A DNA stretch of 64,000 nucleotides from Melampsora larici-populina 98AG31 (taxonomy: Eukaryota; Basidiomycota; Pucciniomycetes; Pucciniales; Melampsoraceae). The notes beneath the pieces are model-generated. The model saw only the letters and a program-made list of their open reading frames with translations. It was not told the DNA's origin and did no database searches. A program made the position numbers and the translations under genes. This document shows, in pieces, positions 1 through 10,843 of this stretch (position 1 is the stretch's first letter; the number at the start of each line of letters is the position of its first letter). The DNA lies in NCBI RefSeq assembly GCF_000204055.1, contig NW_006768797.1, positions 381,380-445,379 on the forward strand, written 5' to 3'.

Positions 1-633
1 TATGCCTCAATCTCAAAGCTGTTGTAGCTTGTTTGGTTGAGCAACTCGCTGGTGTGTTGTGGGGTTTGCCTCTCGAGTCTCACTGTCAATTGCACAAGTT
101 GAATCCTGGCTTTTGCTATTGTTGGCACTTTTTATAGAAAGTGTTTCCTGTTTTTTCTTGCCTGTTGTCATGATTCATAAAACAAAACAAAGCAAAAAGC
201 AACTTTTGTCGTGGCATCAGATTTTTTGTTCACATTTTTCTATTGACTATGTTGACAAAAATAAGACTTATACAAAAAGTATAGGGCAAGTCAAACACAA
301 GACTTGTTGACACAACATCCAGCACACCTCAATTGTCTACCCCTACGCCATCAACTAATGAGAGGTCTTGGGAGTTCAAAGACTTTGATCTCAGATTTTT
401 GATTTCAAGACGTGTATTTTGTTCAATCGGCCAGGTAAGTTTGACACCTGTCACAACTTCACAACTTAACTGCCGGGCGCACGGACCATCTGTGGATTTT
501 GAGAACAAGCAGATTTCAAGACTTTTGAAATCTACTGTAAAACAACAAACCCTTGCACGCCTCACGCTGTGGAGACATTGCTGATGGTATTATACTCTCA
601 GGAAGCAGAAATGAGAGGGCAAACGGGCAAAAG
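1..633. other. No gene recognised
   Basis: AT-rich sequence with only short open frames, none resembling a known family. No repeat structure was recognised. It lies on the 3' side of the minus-strand tRNA gene. Confidence 0.5.
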
Positions 634-719
634 TGACTCTGCCCGGGCTCGAACCGGGGGCCTCGTGCGATCTATGCTTCATGTGAAGCACGCGCTCTAA
701 CCAACTGAGCTACAGGGCC
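634..719 (-). tRNA. tRNA-Val(CAC) with a 12-nt intron
   Basis: Read on the minus strand this folds as a cloverleaf: acceptor GGCCCTG/CAGAGTC, D-arm GCTC...GAGC, anticodon stem CGTGC/GCACG, variable loop AGGCC, T-arm CCCGG-TTCGAGC-CCGGG, and discriminator A at 634. The anticodon loop TTCACA is followed by the insert TGAAGCATAGAT and then C, which places a 12-nt intron at the canonical position after base 37 and gives anticodon CAC (Val, GUG codons). The acceptor stem has one G-U pair and one C-A mismatch, so a slightly decayed copy cannot be excluded. Confidence 0.85.
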
Positions 720-2681
720 ATATTGCGATTTTCGTGGTGAAAATCATACTGATCCACCATCTCTTGATATGATGATAGAAAGGCACAGGATGCATATCAG
801 ATACATAGTATCTTTGAGAGAGATAAAGCTGCCTGGATGGTTTCTTTTATAGAATCTATCAACTTCCAATATATTGCACATGTAGGGTTATTATCATACT
901 TTTTGATGAAGAGTAGACTCCTCCTTCAATTAAGTTTATATCCTCATATTGAACACGCGCCAATTCAATTCCATACTTCTTGTTTTGAGAGGACATAAAA
1001 TAGGCAAATATTATTGTATCCATACCCCTGTATATTCAGATAGTTTCCCTGTACATGTACCATTCTGGCACTTTGGTGTACAATTGTGTACCGTGAAGTT
1101 GTTATGATGTGCAAAGGGAGCTGAGGAAAGCTGTAGCATAAGAGAGCCAAAGTTTGGCCTTTCCAGATATTGAATGATTTCACTTGGTTCTTTGTTTGAA
1201 AGTAAGTCACTAGAGTATAACTCCTCTGTTTAAAAAAATCACACAGGTTATCACAAATACCATGAAAATGGACCCCTATCAAAGTTTAGAAAGGATCAGA
1301 TCTAGGCCCTTCCTCTGTTCTACATTTTTTCAGCTTTGTAATAGGACAATGTATTCCGGCCATGTGATTGAATACAAAATGAATCTAAATGTTACACCAA
1401 AGGGCTACACAGCCTTTTGTAGCAGATATATCACATATTGCGGGAGCAGTCCACTTCAAGTAGTTTATGTAATGAACAGATTGCTGGAGTGGTATTAGGT
1501 CATCTTATGTTATATATCCTATGCATTGTTAATTTTACTGGCACATTGAAATAAACCCAATGGAGTATGTTGGCAATCCAGCAGACACATTTGAGAACTT
1601 TGTTGTTCCTTCAATATCCAACTGATTGTTTGGTAAGGACAAACTTCTTCATCCTATGGGAAATTGTCTCCACTGGCACCTGCCTTGGAGGCATAGTGGA
1701 AGAAAGAAATGTATATGTATTTATCTTCAAGTCATTGGAAATTGGTCTGTTATCACTGCCAAATGTTTGCAATTCCCCAAGAATTTAATTTTGATTTGAT
1801 AAGCAGTTCAAGTCCAAGGTAGATTCAGCTTTGGTTTACTGGATGGGTTGATGTTGTCCCTGAAAATAATCTCAGACTGGAGCCAAGAAACAAGTAATCC
1901 TCCACAGAGGTAGAGCACAAATCAATAACAGATGTCAGAGGATGAATGGATCAGCTCTTCATCTTTCAAGTATACAGAATTTTAGAACCATGTCTGTTGG
2001 CCCTAACACAGACAATTTCCCTGGTGTAGCATGCTTGGCTTCTGGCCTTGCAGCCTTGGCTTGGACATGAAGATACCAGAGAAAGAAAATCCATCAGTTC
2101 AAAATCTTCCCCAAGCTTTCAGATTCACTCATGAACAATATCACTAACCTTCAACAAGTTGGTTACAGCCTCACTTTTGCTGAAAAGGGAGCCATCCTTG
2201 TTGTATGTCCAAGACATCCCACAGCCTCCTAGTGTATGTACTATATAGGCTTTGAAGGTTTGGCAGGTCTTTGTGCACTGTGATTCACGAGACAAACAGA
2301 TAAACTGTAGTGATCTGGCTTCCATATATGGAATGCTACAAATGCACAATGCTTAGATTTCAGACTCTGAAGATATGCCCAAGCTTTAAGATGTGTTATA
2401 TAACAGAGGATTTTCAACCAAGACACAAATAATTACGAATTGCCTTCATAAGAAGAAAGATAGAAAAGTGTGTACTAAGACATACATATTTGATTGATGA
2501 TTGATAGCCCCAATGACATCATTCAAAGGCACCACAATCTAATAAGCGTGACCGTTAGTAATTTGATTTATGAGCCCAGTTTAACCCCGCTCTGCTGTTG
2601 AACAGAGGCACGGGACCAGGGCCGACTCATAAGTCATGTCGAATATAAAATTCGATCGCAAGGGGGCCTCGCCCTCACCAC
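720..2681. other. Intergenic, no gene recognised
   Basis: Nearly 2 kb with only short, unrelated open frames on both strands and no recognisable protein motif, repeat or RNA. The last 200 bases would be the promoter of the downstream aminotransferase gene. Confidence 0.5.
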
Positions 2682-5155
2682 ATGCCTCTTCGGCCACCTC
2701 AAAGGCTTTTTCTCAAACATCACATTACTCGATCTCATCGTTCTTTCTCAATCGCAATGTCTGACTTGAATAAGCATCCCGGAGGAATCGCTGCTTCCGA
2801 AAAGGTTCAACCTGAACTAGACAAAGGCTTAGACTGTTGGAGTGTCTTCTCGCCTGCTTCAGGATACATGCCAAAGGTTGGCTTGCCCACAAGCTTGTCC
2901 TTATCCTTGATGCAAGCACTGATCGATTTCGTACCTCTCAAAGGACTCCTTGAACTTAGGTCAAGGTTTCATGAAGTGCGTATCATATCGCTCTATCGTA
3001 GTCATAGCTAGTCAGAGGCCTACTTGATGCAATGTACGTGCGATGCGCTAACCGCAATTCACCCTTGGTCTTCTGATCTAGTTGGGCTCCACGTTTGTGA
3101 CCAAGTCTTCTCGCCTCCCTCGTAGTGGGCATATCAGGAAAGCGTAGACAACACAGTTAATTCCAGATCGATTCCCCATTCCCTATGCACATGGGCTATG
3201 ATAGCTGCTTATATCAAGACAGCAGCTACAGATGCACTTGAGGATATATCTGCAAACCACTATAGTCTTCCGAAAGGACGTATTCGATTGCGCAAGGCAG
3301 TGGCTGAGCACCTGTCTGATAGCTTCAATTTGGGCAGGGCCTTAGATGCGGAGACTGAAGTGTTGATCAGTGCAGGTGGGCGTTCGATCAATCCTTGAAG
3401 TGAAGTTATGGATGTTAACTTTTGATGCAATGGGTCACTGATTCGTGCGGACGACTTGCCTTGAATTCAGGCGCCAATATGGGCATCTTTGCCAGCTTGC
3501 TCGCATTTGTCTCTCAAGGCGATGAGGTCATTCTCATGGAGCCTTTCTTCGATCAGTGTATGTTACTTGGTGTTATAATTGAAGAATGTCCTGATTTGAC
3601 TTTTGGTTGTCAGATATCCGTAACATCACATTCACCGGGGGTAAGCCTGTTTACGTACCTATACGCCCCCCGACTGAAGCAAGTGAAAAGAACGTAAACA
3701 GTAAGACCTGGAGATTGAATGTTGACGAGCTCCGGGCCGCTATCACCCCCAAGTCCAAAGTCATGTACGTGTCTCCCATTTTTGCTTAAACTGAGCCTGA
3801 ATTGTTGAGGCAAGCGGACTTACGGTCCCGTTTTGTATTCTTGATAGTATTCTTAATACACCCCACAATCCAGTGGGCAAGGTCTTCTCTGCGGACGAAT
3901 TGAAAGCGATTGGAGATCTTGCTGAAGAGCATAATCTTTTGATCATCGCAGACGAGGTGGTGCGTATGACGAAGATCACCTTCGATCGATCCGCTTTTGA
4001 TCTCATTCGTATCTCTAAGTCTTTTCACTTCGGGCCTCGTATTGTTGCAGTACGACTGCCTCACCTTCGATCAACCACACGTCCGTATAGCATCCCTTTC
4101 CAAGGCTCTATGGGATCGCACCATCACTGTCGGTTCGGCTGGAAAATCGTTTTCAGCAACTGGATGGCGTGTTGGGTGGTGCATTGGACCTAAAGCTTTG
4201 CTTACACCCATATTAGCTGTCTTGACAAGGACGGTGTTCTGCTCCGTAAGCCCTTTACAAGAAGCCATCGCCGCGGGTTTTGAACAAGCCAAAGAAAAGG
4301 AATTCTTCGAGATTCAACGGCGCGAGTATCAAGAGCGAAGAGATCTTATGATGTCCTATCTTGACAAACTCGGATTGCCTTATACAGAGTTGAGCTTTTT
4401 TGCTGCCTCATGGCATCACTCGAGGCTCTACTTACACGACTTTATCTTCCTTTCAAATTCCTGGGATAAATCAGACCAGATGGAGTAAGTTAAGCGCTTT
4501 CTGGCCACAATGATTCTTGTCTTGCTTACAAAGATTGGTTTTTAGTCGTATTTCATATTGGTAGAAAACTCGAAGATCCAAATTCCGGCTGATTTCGAAA
4601 TCATCGACATTGTCAAGAGTAGACCTCGCGATTGGCATGTGTCTTGGTTCATTGCCAAAGTCGCTGGTGTTGTGGTGCGACTGACTCTCAGATCTCTCAA
4701 TCTGTCTCTTCTTTTGTGATGATGATAACTGACGGCTTTCGCGGTGACTTCTTGGTTCATGCACCCAACTCACAATGATGCGCATTGATCGAATCAGTGC
4801 ATACCACCCTCTGACTTTTACTCTGCGTGTGTCTCCATGTCTCTTCCCAACTCCATCGTACCAAAAGTGCTGAGGTTGACAGATGGCTGATCATCAATTA
4901 ATTTGGGGTCTCGCTGTGGCTGATTCTATTATGCCTTATTTTAGGGATCATGTCTCCATCGCGGAGAATTTCACCAGAATAGCTTTCTGCAAAGATTTAG
5001 AGTTGAGTGAATTTGTAATTGTTCATTCGTCTTCAACTGTACGCATGGGGTATTTACTCATGCACTTTATATGCGTTGCTGGCAATCACGATGTAATCAG
5101 TACTCTGAGAGAGGCTGGCGAGCGTCTTCAAAAACTCAAGCCATATCTGAAGTGA
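2682..5155 (+). CDS. BNA3: Kynurenine aminotransferase / cysteine-conjugate beta-lyase family PLP enzyme
   Basis: Class I/II aminotransferase of the KAT/BNA3 type, which transaminates kynurenine and related amino acids with 2-oxoacids. My 13-exon model closes in frame at 458 residues: 2682-2876, 2945-2976, 3082-3092, 3205-3375, 3471-3557, 3614-3764, 3848-3959, 4051-4388, 4475-4484, 4546-4674, 4798-4826, 4945-5001, 5101-5155. Family landmarks appear in order: NLGQGFMN, ANHYSLPKGR, the EGDEV-like QGDEVILMEPFFDQ, NTPHNPVGKVF, DEVYD, and the PLP-lysine segment SAGKSFSATGWRVGW. The C-terminal ENFTRIAFCKD block and a final REAGERLQKLKPYLK follow. The first 25 residues (from 2682) are Arg-rich and free of acidic residues, like a mitochondrial presequence; a second ATG at 2757 would give a cytosolic form. 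Two exons are only 11 and 10 nt, and without them the conserved motifs break. The substrate is inferred from the family; the gene symbol is by analogy to yeast. Confidence 0.85.
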
Positions 5156-6040
5156 ACCCATTTGTGCAGTGCAGGAGTGTTTATGATGTTACTACATTTC
5201 TCGAAGGAATTATGTCATGTTTGAAGAGCAGTTGTTCGAGAGCCAAAACACGCATGTTTTTGTAACTCTTGACATTTGGCCTGCTGAGTGCATTGGTGAG
5301 AGATGTCAAGTTGAATTACCTGATGATTTGGTACACTACATGGTCCTAAAATACAAATGGCAGCAGAGCCTTTAAGCATGTGTAGAACCATACGCTATGC
5401 ACCAATTTCCATTGTTTGAGGTATCTTGCTGTATGGAAGGCCCAGAAAGACCATCTCGTGAGGAATGAATCTTTCTAAGAAGAACTGTCAAACAGAAATG
5501 CTTTATTAACCTCTCCATATCACTGACCTTCCAAAAAATGAGGAGTGTTTTTATCCACTGTTTGCTGCATGTGAAAGATGTGTTTTGATCACTCTTGTTT
5601 TGTATCATTTGATCTGAGTGCTGGTCATCTTAGGATGGGTTAGTCAACTTTGGGTGAATCAAGTTTTTGATTGTGAAGTGCTCAATTCACCATGTGGGAA
5701 CCAAGCTGCCATAGTACAAAAGCAAATTTTGGTATGATATTGAGCAACAATCTATGTACTTAATTACTTTATTACAAGGTCATACTATTCTGATGGAAAG
5801 TTGTGGGAGTTGGTGTAATTGAAAGAGAAAGAGACAGAAAATATTACTTATATTACATTTTTACAATTCAATTGCATTGCACAGCATTAGTTTGTGAAGT
5901 CTTGGGGTCTACCCAAAAAGTGATGGAGAAAGTACTGATGAAGCTATTGATTCAAAACATAATACTGATATGTCAACTTAACCCTATGATGAACCAGTTG
6001 AGACATCACCTGGATTATCTACATATGACCGTGGTGTTGG
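5156..6040. other. Intergenic, no gene recognised
   Basis: Spacer between the aminotransferase stop and the convergently transcribed repeat-protein gene. Only short non-conserved open frames are present. Confidence 0.4.
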
Positions 6041-6469
6041 CTATATTGATGAGTCGGGGCTCATGGTTCTTGGTGTGTTCATACTTTGAGAGGAAAGATC
6101 TAGTAAATTATCCAGAGGTGATCTTTTACTTTTACTTTGGGTATTGTTGTTTGAAGTATCACTTTTATCAGATAGCTTCTGAAGAGTAGACATTCTATAC
6201 ACATCAGTAATGTTTTCTTTGGATGAAGAATTCATTTGAAGCCCTCCATCTGTGGCTTTTACAGGTGGTGCTTCTTGAAGTACAGTACTTCCATTATTAT
6301 TGTTGGGTGTTATTGATTCATTTCCTGAAACTGTCACATTTTTTGCAGCCAAGGATTGGTTTGCCAGTATATTAGGGTCCTTATTTTGTGTATTGTTTGT
6401 TGAAGCATTTCCTGTGTCTTTTGTTGGGATTGATTTTTTCTCAACTTTTGAAGACTTTTTTGTTTTATT
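6041..6469 (-). pseudogene. In-frame continuation of the repeat protein beyond a TAA stop
   Basis: Immediately after the TAA at 6470-6472 the same frame stays open for 142 more codons and ends at a stop at 6041-6043. Its composition (Asn/Ser/Thr/Lys-rich, for example STNNTQNKD and SITPNNNNGS) matches the protein upstream, so the reading frame was once longer or is read through. The stop lies in an A-rich stretch, where one base substitution would restore a sense codon. Confidence 0.5.
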
Positions 6470-9400
6470 TTATTTCTGTTGCTTCTTTGTTTTCTCTGTT
6501 TTCTTTGGTTCATCTGTTTTCTTTGGTCCCTTTTTTTTCTTTGGTTCATTTGTTTTCTTTGGTTGCTTTTGTTTCTTTGGTTCCTTTGTTTTCTTTGGTT
6601 CCTTTGTTTTCTTGCAGTTGGTACCGTCAGAGGTTGATGTACCATTCTGACCTACATCTGGGGATGTAATATTTCCAGAAGCTGGTAATTTTATAGATTT
6701 ATCTGAAGAATTTCCTAGGTCTTTTGGTGATGTTGAGTTCTTCTCATCTTTTGATGGCTTCTTGCAGCCTGTGGAGTCGGATGATGACAAACAGTCTTGA
6801 CTGCCAGCTGGAGATGTGCTGTTCTCCAGAGGTGTTGCAGTTATAGGTGTTGGTGTATCAGTTACTGGAGGACTTCCTAGGTCTTTTGATGATGTTAAGT
6901 TCTTATCATCTTTTGATGGCTTCTTGCAGTCTGCACAGTCTGATGATAGTGAACTATTTTGACCTCCAGCTGGAGATGTGCTGTTCTCCAGAGGTGTTGC
7001 AGTTATAGGTGTTGGTGTATCAGTTACTGGACGACTTCCTAGGTTTTTTGATGACGTCAAGTTCTTCTCATCTTTTGATGGCTTCTTGCAGTCTGCACAG
7101 TCTGATGATAGTGAACTATCTTGACCTCCAGCTGGAGATGTGCTGTTCTCCAGAGGTGTTGCAGTTATAGGTGTTGGTGTATCAGTTACTGGAGGACTTC
7201 CTAGGTCTTTTGATGATGTCAAGTTCTTCTCATCTTTTGATGGCTTCTTGCAGTCTGCACAGTCTGATGATAGTGAACTATTTTGACCTCCAGCTGGAGA
7301 TGTGCTGTTCTCCAGAGGTGTTGTAGTTATAGGTGTTGGTGTATCAGTTACTGGAGGACTTCCTAGGTCTTTTGATGAGGTTGAGTTCTTCTTGTCTTTT
7401 GATGGCTTCTTGCAGTCTGCACAGTCTGATGATAGTGAACTATTTTGACCTCCAGCTGGAGATGTGCTGTTCTCCAGAGGTGTTGCAGTTATAGGTGTTG
7501 GTGTATCAGTTACTGGAGGACTTCCTAGGTCTTTTGATGAGGTTGAGTTCTTCTCGTCTTTTGATGGCTTTTTGCAGTCTGCACAGTCTGATGATAATGA
7601 ACTATTTTGACCTCCAGCTGGAGATGTATTACCTAAAGAAGTTGAAGAATTTGTTGATGATTTGTTGGTATCTGTAGGTTCTTTTGGAATTGGTGTTGCA
7701 TTGTCTACTGGAGGCTTTGGTTCTTCCTTTTGGGAATCACTAATGTTTTTTCCAACTGGAGTAGGTACTTCACTTTCACTTGATGGTTGCTTCCCCTCTG
7801 AATCACAAGGCTTAGAAGATTGACATGAACTTTGACAGGTTGAACAAGCTGAATCATTGGCCTGACCGTTTTTGCTTCCAGAACAACCGCCTTCATCTTT
7901 TTTGATAGATTTCACTACTGGACCACTTATTTTGCCTAATTTCCCTTCCCCCATTCCCCCACTGACACCCAACTCAAAACTTATACCTTCTAGAAACTTT
8001 CCAGATGTTTTGATTTCTTCATTGGAAGTTTTCCCTCCATCTGATCCACCACTTTTGGTGATCTTTGCACAAAGGCCAAGTTTAAGCTCGATCCCCAATC
8101 CCGAAGTCTTGAGACTGTCATCTTTCTTTTGACTTCCTCCAGATTTTGGGAGAAGAGCGGCACATATTTTTTGAAGCTAAAAATTCATATTCCAGATGTA
8201 CAAAAATGATGTAACATGTTCAGGAGACAAGAAACCAGATCACTCAAGAAGAAATTATACTGACTGTTTTTTCCGTATCTGGAGACATCTTTGTCACTGT
8301 GTCCAAGGATTGCGACCTATCCTGTGTGCATAGCATCATTAAGATACAAGGCACTATCCCTTGACATTGCTCAGACCCTGGTGGTGTAGTAGCCAAAGGT
8401 TCAGACTTTGTAGGATGTTCTGTTCCGTCTGTTTTGGTACCTGAATCTCCACCTGATGTTATTGCTGTGGGATTTGGCAGCTTAGAATCACCTGGCAATG
8501 TTTTTGGGGGGGCTTGAGGCTGAACATCACCTGAAGAGATTGCTGGCAGATTTCCTGCCGGTATTTTTACCGAGGAGCCAGTCGGAGATGAGCCAAGCTG
8601 TGTCACCTCAGAGCTAATCGCTGGAGAGCTTTGATCCTGAGAGTTTCTTGCAGAGATTGGTGGGGAAACTCCTGATTTTGATGAGGTAACTGATGCAGCT
8701 GGGAGATCGTTAGCCTGTGAGCTACCAGAAGAGGTTTTTGGGGGGCCGTCAGGCTTGGAATCGCTCGAAGATATTGGTGGGGGAACCTCAGATTTTGGCG
8801 AGGCAATTGATGGAGGGTTTATGGTGTGATTATCTCCAGAGGTGACCAGTGGAAGGCTTTCGGGCTTGAGATCGCCTGAAGATATCGGTGGTGGAACCTC
8901 AGAACCCGGCGAGGTGATTGACGGAGGTATCTTGGGCTTTTCATCAATGATTGGTAATGGAGTGATAGGCTTGGAATCGCCTGAGGAAATCGGTGGAGGA
9001 AGACTTGCTTGCGGTGAGGTTATGGACGGAGGAACCTTGGGCTTTTCATCAATGATTGGTAATGGAGTGATAGGCTTGGAATCGCCTGAGGAAATCGGTG
9101 GAGGAAGACTTGCTTGCGGTGAGGTTATGGACGGAGGAACCTTGGGCTTTTCATCAATGATTGGTAATGGAGTGATAGGCTTGGAATCGCCTGAGGAAAT
9201 CGGTGGAGGAAGACTTGCTTGCGGTGAGGTTATGGACGGAGGAACCTTGGGCTTTTCATCACCGGATGTGATTGGTGGTGGACTGATGGGCTTGGAATCG
9301 CCTGAAGAGATCGGGGGTGGGACATCAGATGATGGAGATGTGATTGATGGGGGTGCTTGGGGCTTCTGTTCACCGGAGCTGACTGGTGGAGGAGTGTCAG

Positions 9401-9794
9401 GCTGAAAACCACCTGAAGCAATTTTCGGAGTACTCGTAGTTGAAGGTAGACCAGAAGGGTTCGTTGAACACCGACACGGGCCCGAAGAGCCAGACATATT
9501 GGATGATGAGGAATTTTGCTTTGCTCTCTTTGTGAGTCTGAACTTCGATTCAGACGAGGGTGCAGACTGTGTGATTGTCGAGTGTAGTTTTCCTTGTCTT
9601 CTCTCTAAACCGATCTGCTGACTAGGTTCATCGAATCCAAGCTTTGAGTGTAGAGACCGCGAACTACCAGATGCATGCGCCAGAATATGAGGAATCGAAA
9701 TCATGCTGATCAGCAAGGTGGTGAGCTGTGTCCGACCATTTGAGTTGCTTGAGGCATTCCGGCGGCCAGGGACTAAGGCACCGAATATAAACAT
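6470..9794 (-). CDS. Long tandem-repeat, Ser/Pro/Lys-rich, probably secreted protein
   Basis: Two long minus-strand open frames join by one intron: exon 1 at 9794-8265, a GTCAGT donor, an 88-nt intron, a TTTTAG acceptor, and exon 2 at 8176-6470. Together they encode 1,078 residues. Near the N-terminus, after about 20 polar residues, is a hydrophobic stretch (LTTLLISMISIPHILA) that could be a signal peptide or signal anchor. Dibasic sites (LERRQ, TKRAK) follow and resemble Kex2 processing sites. Exon 1 is a Pro/Ser repeat region of the PPISSGDSKP type. Exon 2 holds six 54-residue units containing SSDCADCKKPSKD, each with a Cys pair, then a Lys-rich tail of KEPKKT repeats. No known domain is seen. 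A cell-wall or effector-like surface protein is an inference from architecture alone. The two exons could instead be separate genes. Confidence 0.6.
6769..7640 (-). repeat. Six 162-bp tandem coding repeats
   Basis: The anchor CTGCACAGTC recurs at 6931, 7093, 7255, 7417 and 7579, exactly 162 bp apart, with a diverged unit starting near 6769. The period is 54 codons, so the frame is kept. Units differ by only a few bases, which suggests recent expansion or homogenisation. Confidence 0.9.
8946..9260 (-). repeat. Three 105-bp tandem coding repeats
   Basis: The block starting AATGATTGGTAATGG recurs at 8946, 9051 and 9156. The period is 105 bp (35 codons), and the copies appear identical at nucleotide level. 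More diverged half-units flank the array on both sides. Confidence 0.9.
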
Positions 9795-9879
9795 TTTAAC
9801 TAAATAAATTTTGCAGAGTCGAAGACGAGGTTATTGACAGTTTGAATCTTTGTGCTTCCCTGAATTGACGCAGATCGAT

Positions 9880-10347
9880 TCAGTTAGCAGTCTGATAGGT
9901 GATAATTTGTTTGTACATATATTTTTCAATCAAGTGCTTGAAGCGAGCTTGCAAAGTAGCCAGGTCTGTGGTGCACACCGATCCAAGTCGATGAAAGTGA
10001 AGAGTCTGTGAAAGTATGTCAGTGACCTCAGTGTATACAGCAAAGGAAAGGTCGAGGTTTGAAAAAGAGGTTGTGTTGAGGTATGTTGACTCAATCGCAA
10101 GAATATTTGCTCTGCGCACTTGAGGATACAGAGAAAGTGCTGGTTTGCTCTTTGATCTCTTGAGTATCTTTCTCACAGAACCAAAAGTCATCTTACTAGC
10201 CAACCCGATGTTACATCGACAATTCGTCAACAAGGAGTGAATATCGCCCTCCGGCTTCCTACAACTCGGTTCATGGTAATCGAGCTGCAACCATCCTGCG
10301 ATGAAACTCTTCTCTGAATTATTTAGATGATGACCATGTCGTTTCAA
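9880..10347 (-). CDS. Hypothetical protein or exon, unknown function
   Basis: An open frame of 155 codons on the minus strand. The first ATG is at 10191; upstream of it the frame is open back to an AG at about 10358 that could be a splice acceptor, so this may be the last exon of a gene starting near 10440. No family is recognised. It contains a basic segment (RKILKRSKSKP) and a helical C-terminus. It lies between the repeat-protein start and the ATP-grasp gene, all on the same strand. Confidence 0.3.
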   Translation of the reverse strand: MKRHGHHLNNSEKSFIAGWLQLDYHEPSCRKPEGDIHSLLTNCRCNIGLASKMTFGSVRKILKRSKSKPALSLYPQVRRANILAIESTYLNTTSFSNLDLSFAVYTEVTDILSQTLHFHRLGSVCTTDLATLQARFKHLIEKYMYKQIITYQTAN

Positions 10348-10843
10348 CGGGACTCTCTAATGGGCATCGAAGCAGGTTGACTACGGCATGGATGACTCAA
10401 ACAGTGATGCTCTGGCAGACGGCTCATGACGGTCAAGAAGACGTGGCCTCGTGATCAGTTACCACAACTTTTGGTTGTAGAATCAGGTTCACGCAGTAGT
10501 TGCTCCACTTATCGAGCGTTTGGAGCAAATAAAGACTACGAGATCGTAAGGGATAGATCATCTGTTGAAGATAGAAAGCTCACGACCCAAGTAAGGCCCT
10601 CAGGTAAAAAGCTCCAAGAGATCAATTCTTCTGTTCAGGAAGACCTTACGAGGGGAATATTTCGACACAATCAGGCAAGTTGATGACATAGGCATCTAGT
10701 ACAAAAGTCTAGCAAACAGGAAAATCGTCACAAAACAAAGACAAAACAAGATACGCATTTCGCTCCACCCGCTAATATTATGATGCCACTGAAGCAAAAT
10801 CTATAGATGGAAATCAACTTAACCTGATATCAAGACGCAGAAA
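10348..10843. other. Spacer, no gene recognised
   Basis: Contains a short plus-strand open frame (10426-10683) without recognisable features. Probably the 3' region of the ATP-grasp gene and the promoter of the small minus-strand frame. Confidence 0.4.

Noticed and set aside
4389..4488. Apparent C-terminal truncation of the aminotransferase
   Set aside because: Splicing through the 10-nt exon at 4475-4484 restores the conserved sequence, so the gene is not broken.
4471..4785. Minus-strand frames over the 3' half of the aminotransferase
   Set aside because: They overlap exons that carry conserved family motifs on the plus strand.
6300..6669. Phe/Leu/Val-rich plus-strand frames resembling membrane segments
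   Set aside because: Antisense of the Lys-rich KEPK repeats; composition is an artefact of the repeat.
6769..7640. Regularly spaced repeats considered as a CRISPR array
   Set aside because: Period 162 bp without distinct spacers, within a coding frame in a eukaryote.
8842..9405. 187-codon Gly/Glu-rich frame on the plus strand
   Set aside because: It is the complementary reading of the 105-bp coding repeats of the minus-strand repeat protein.
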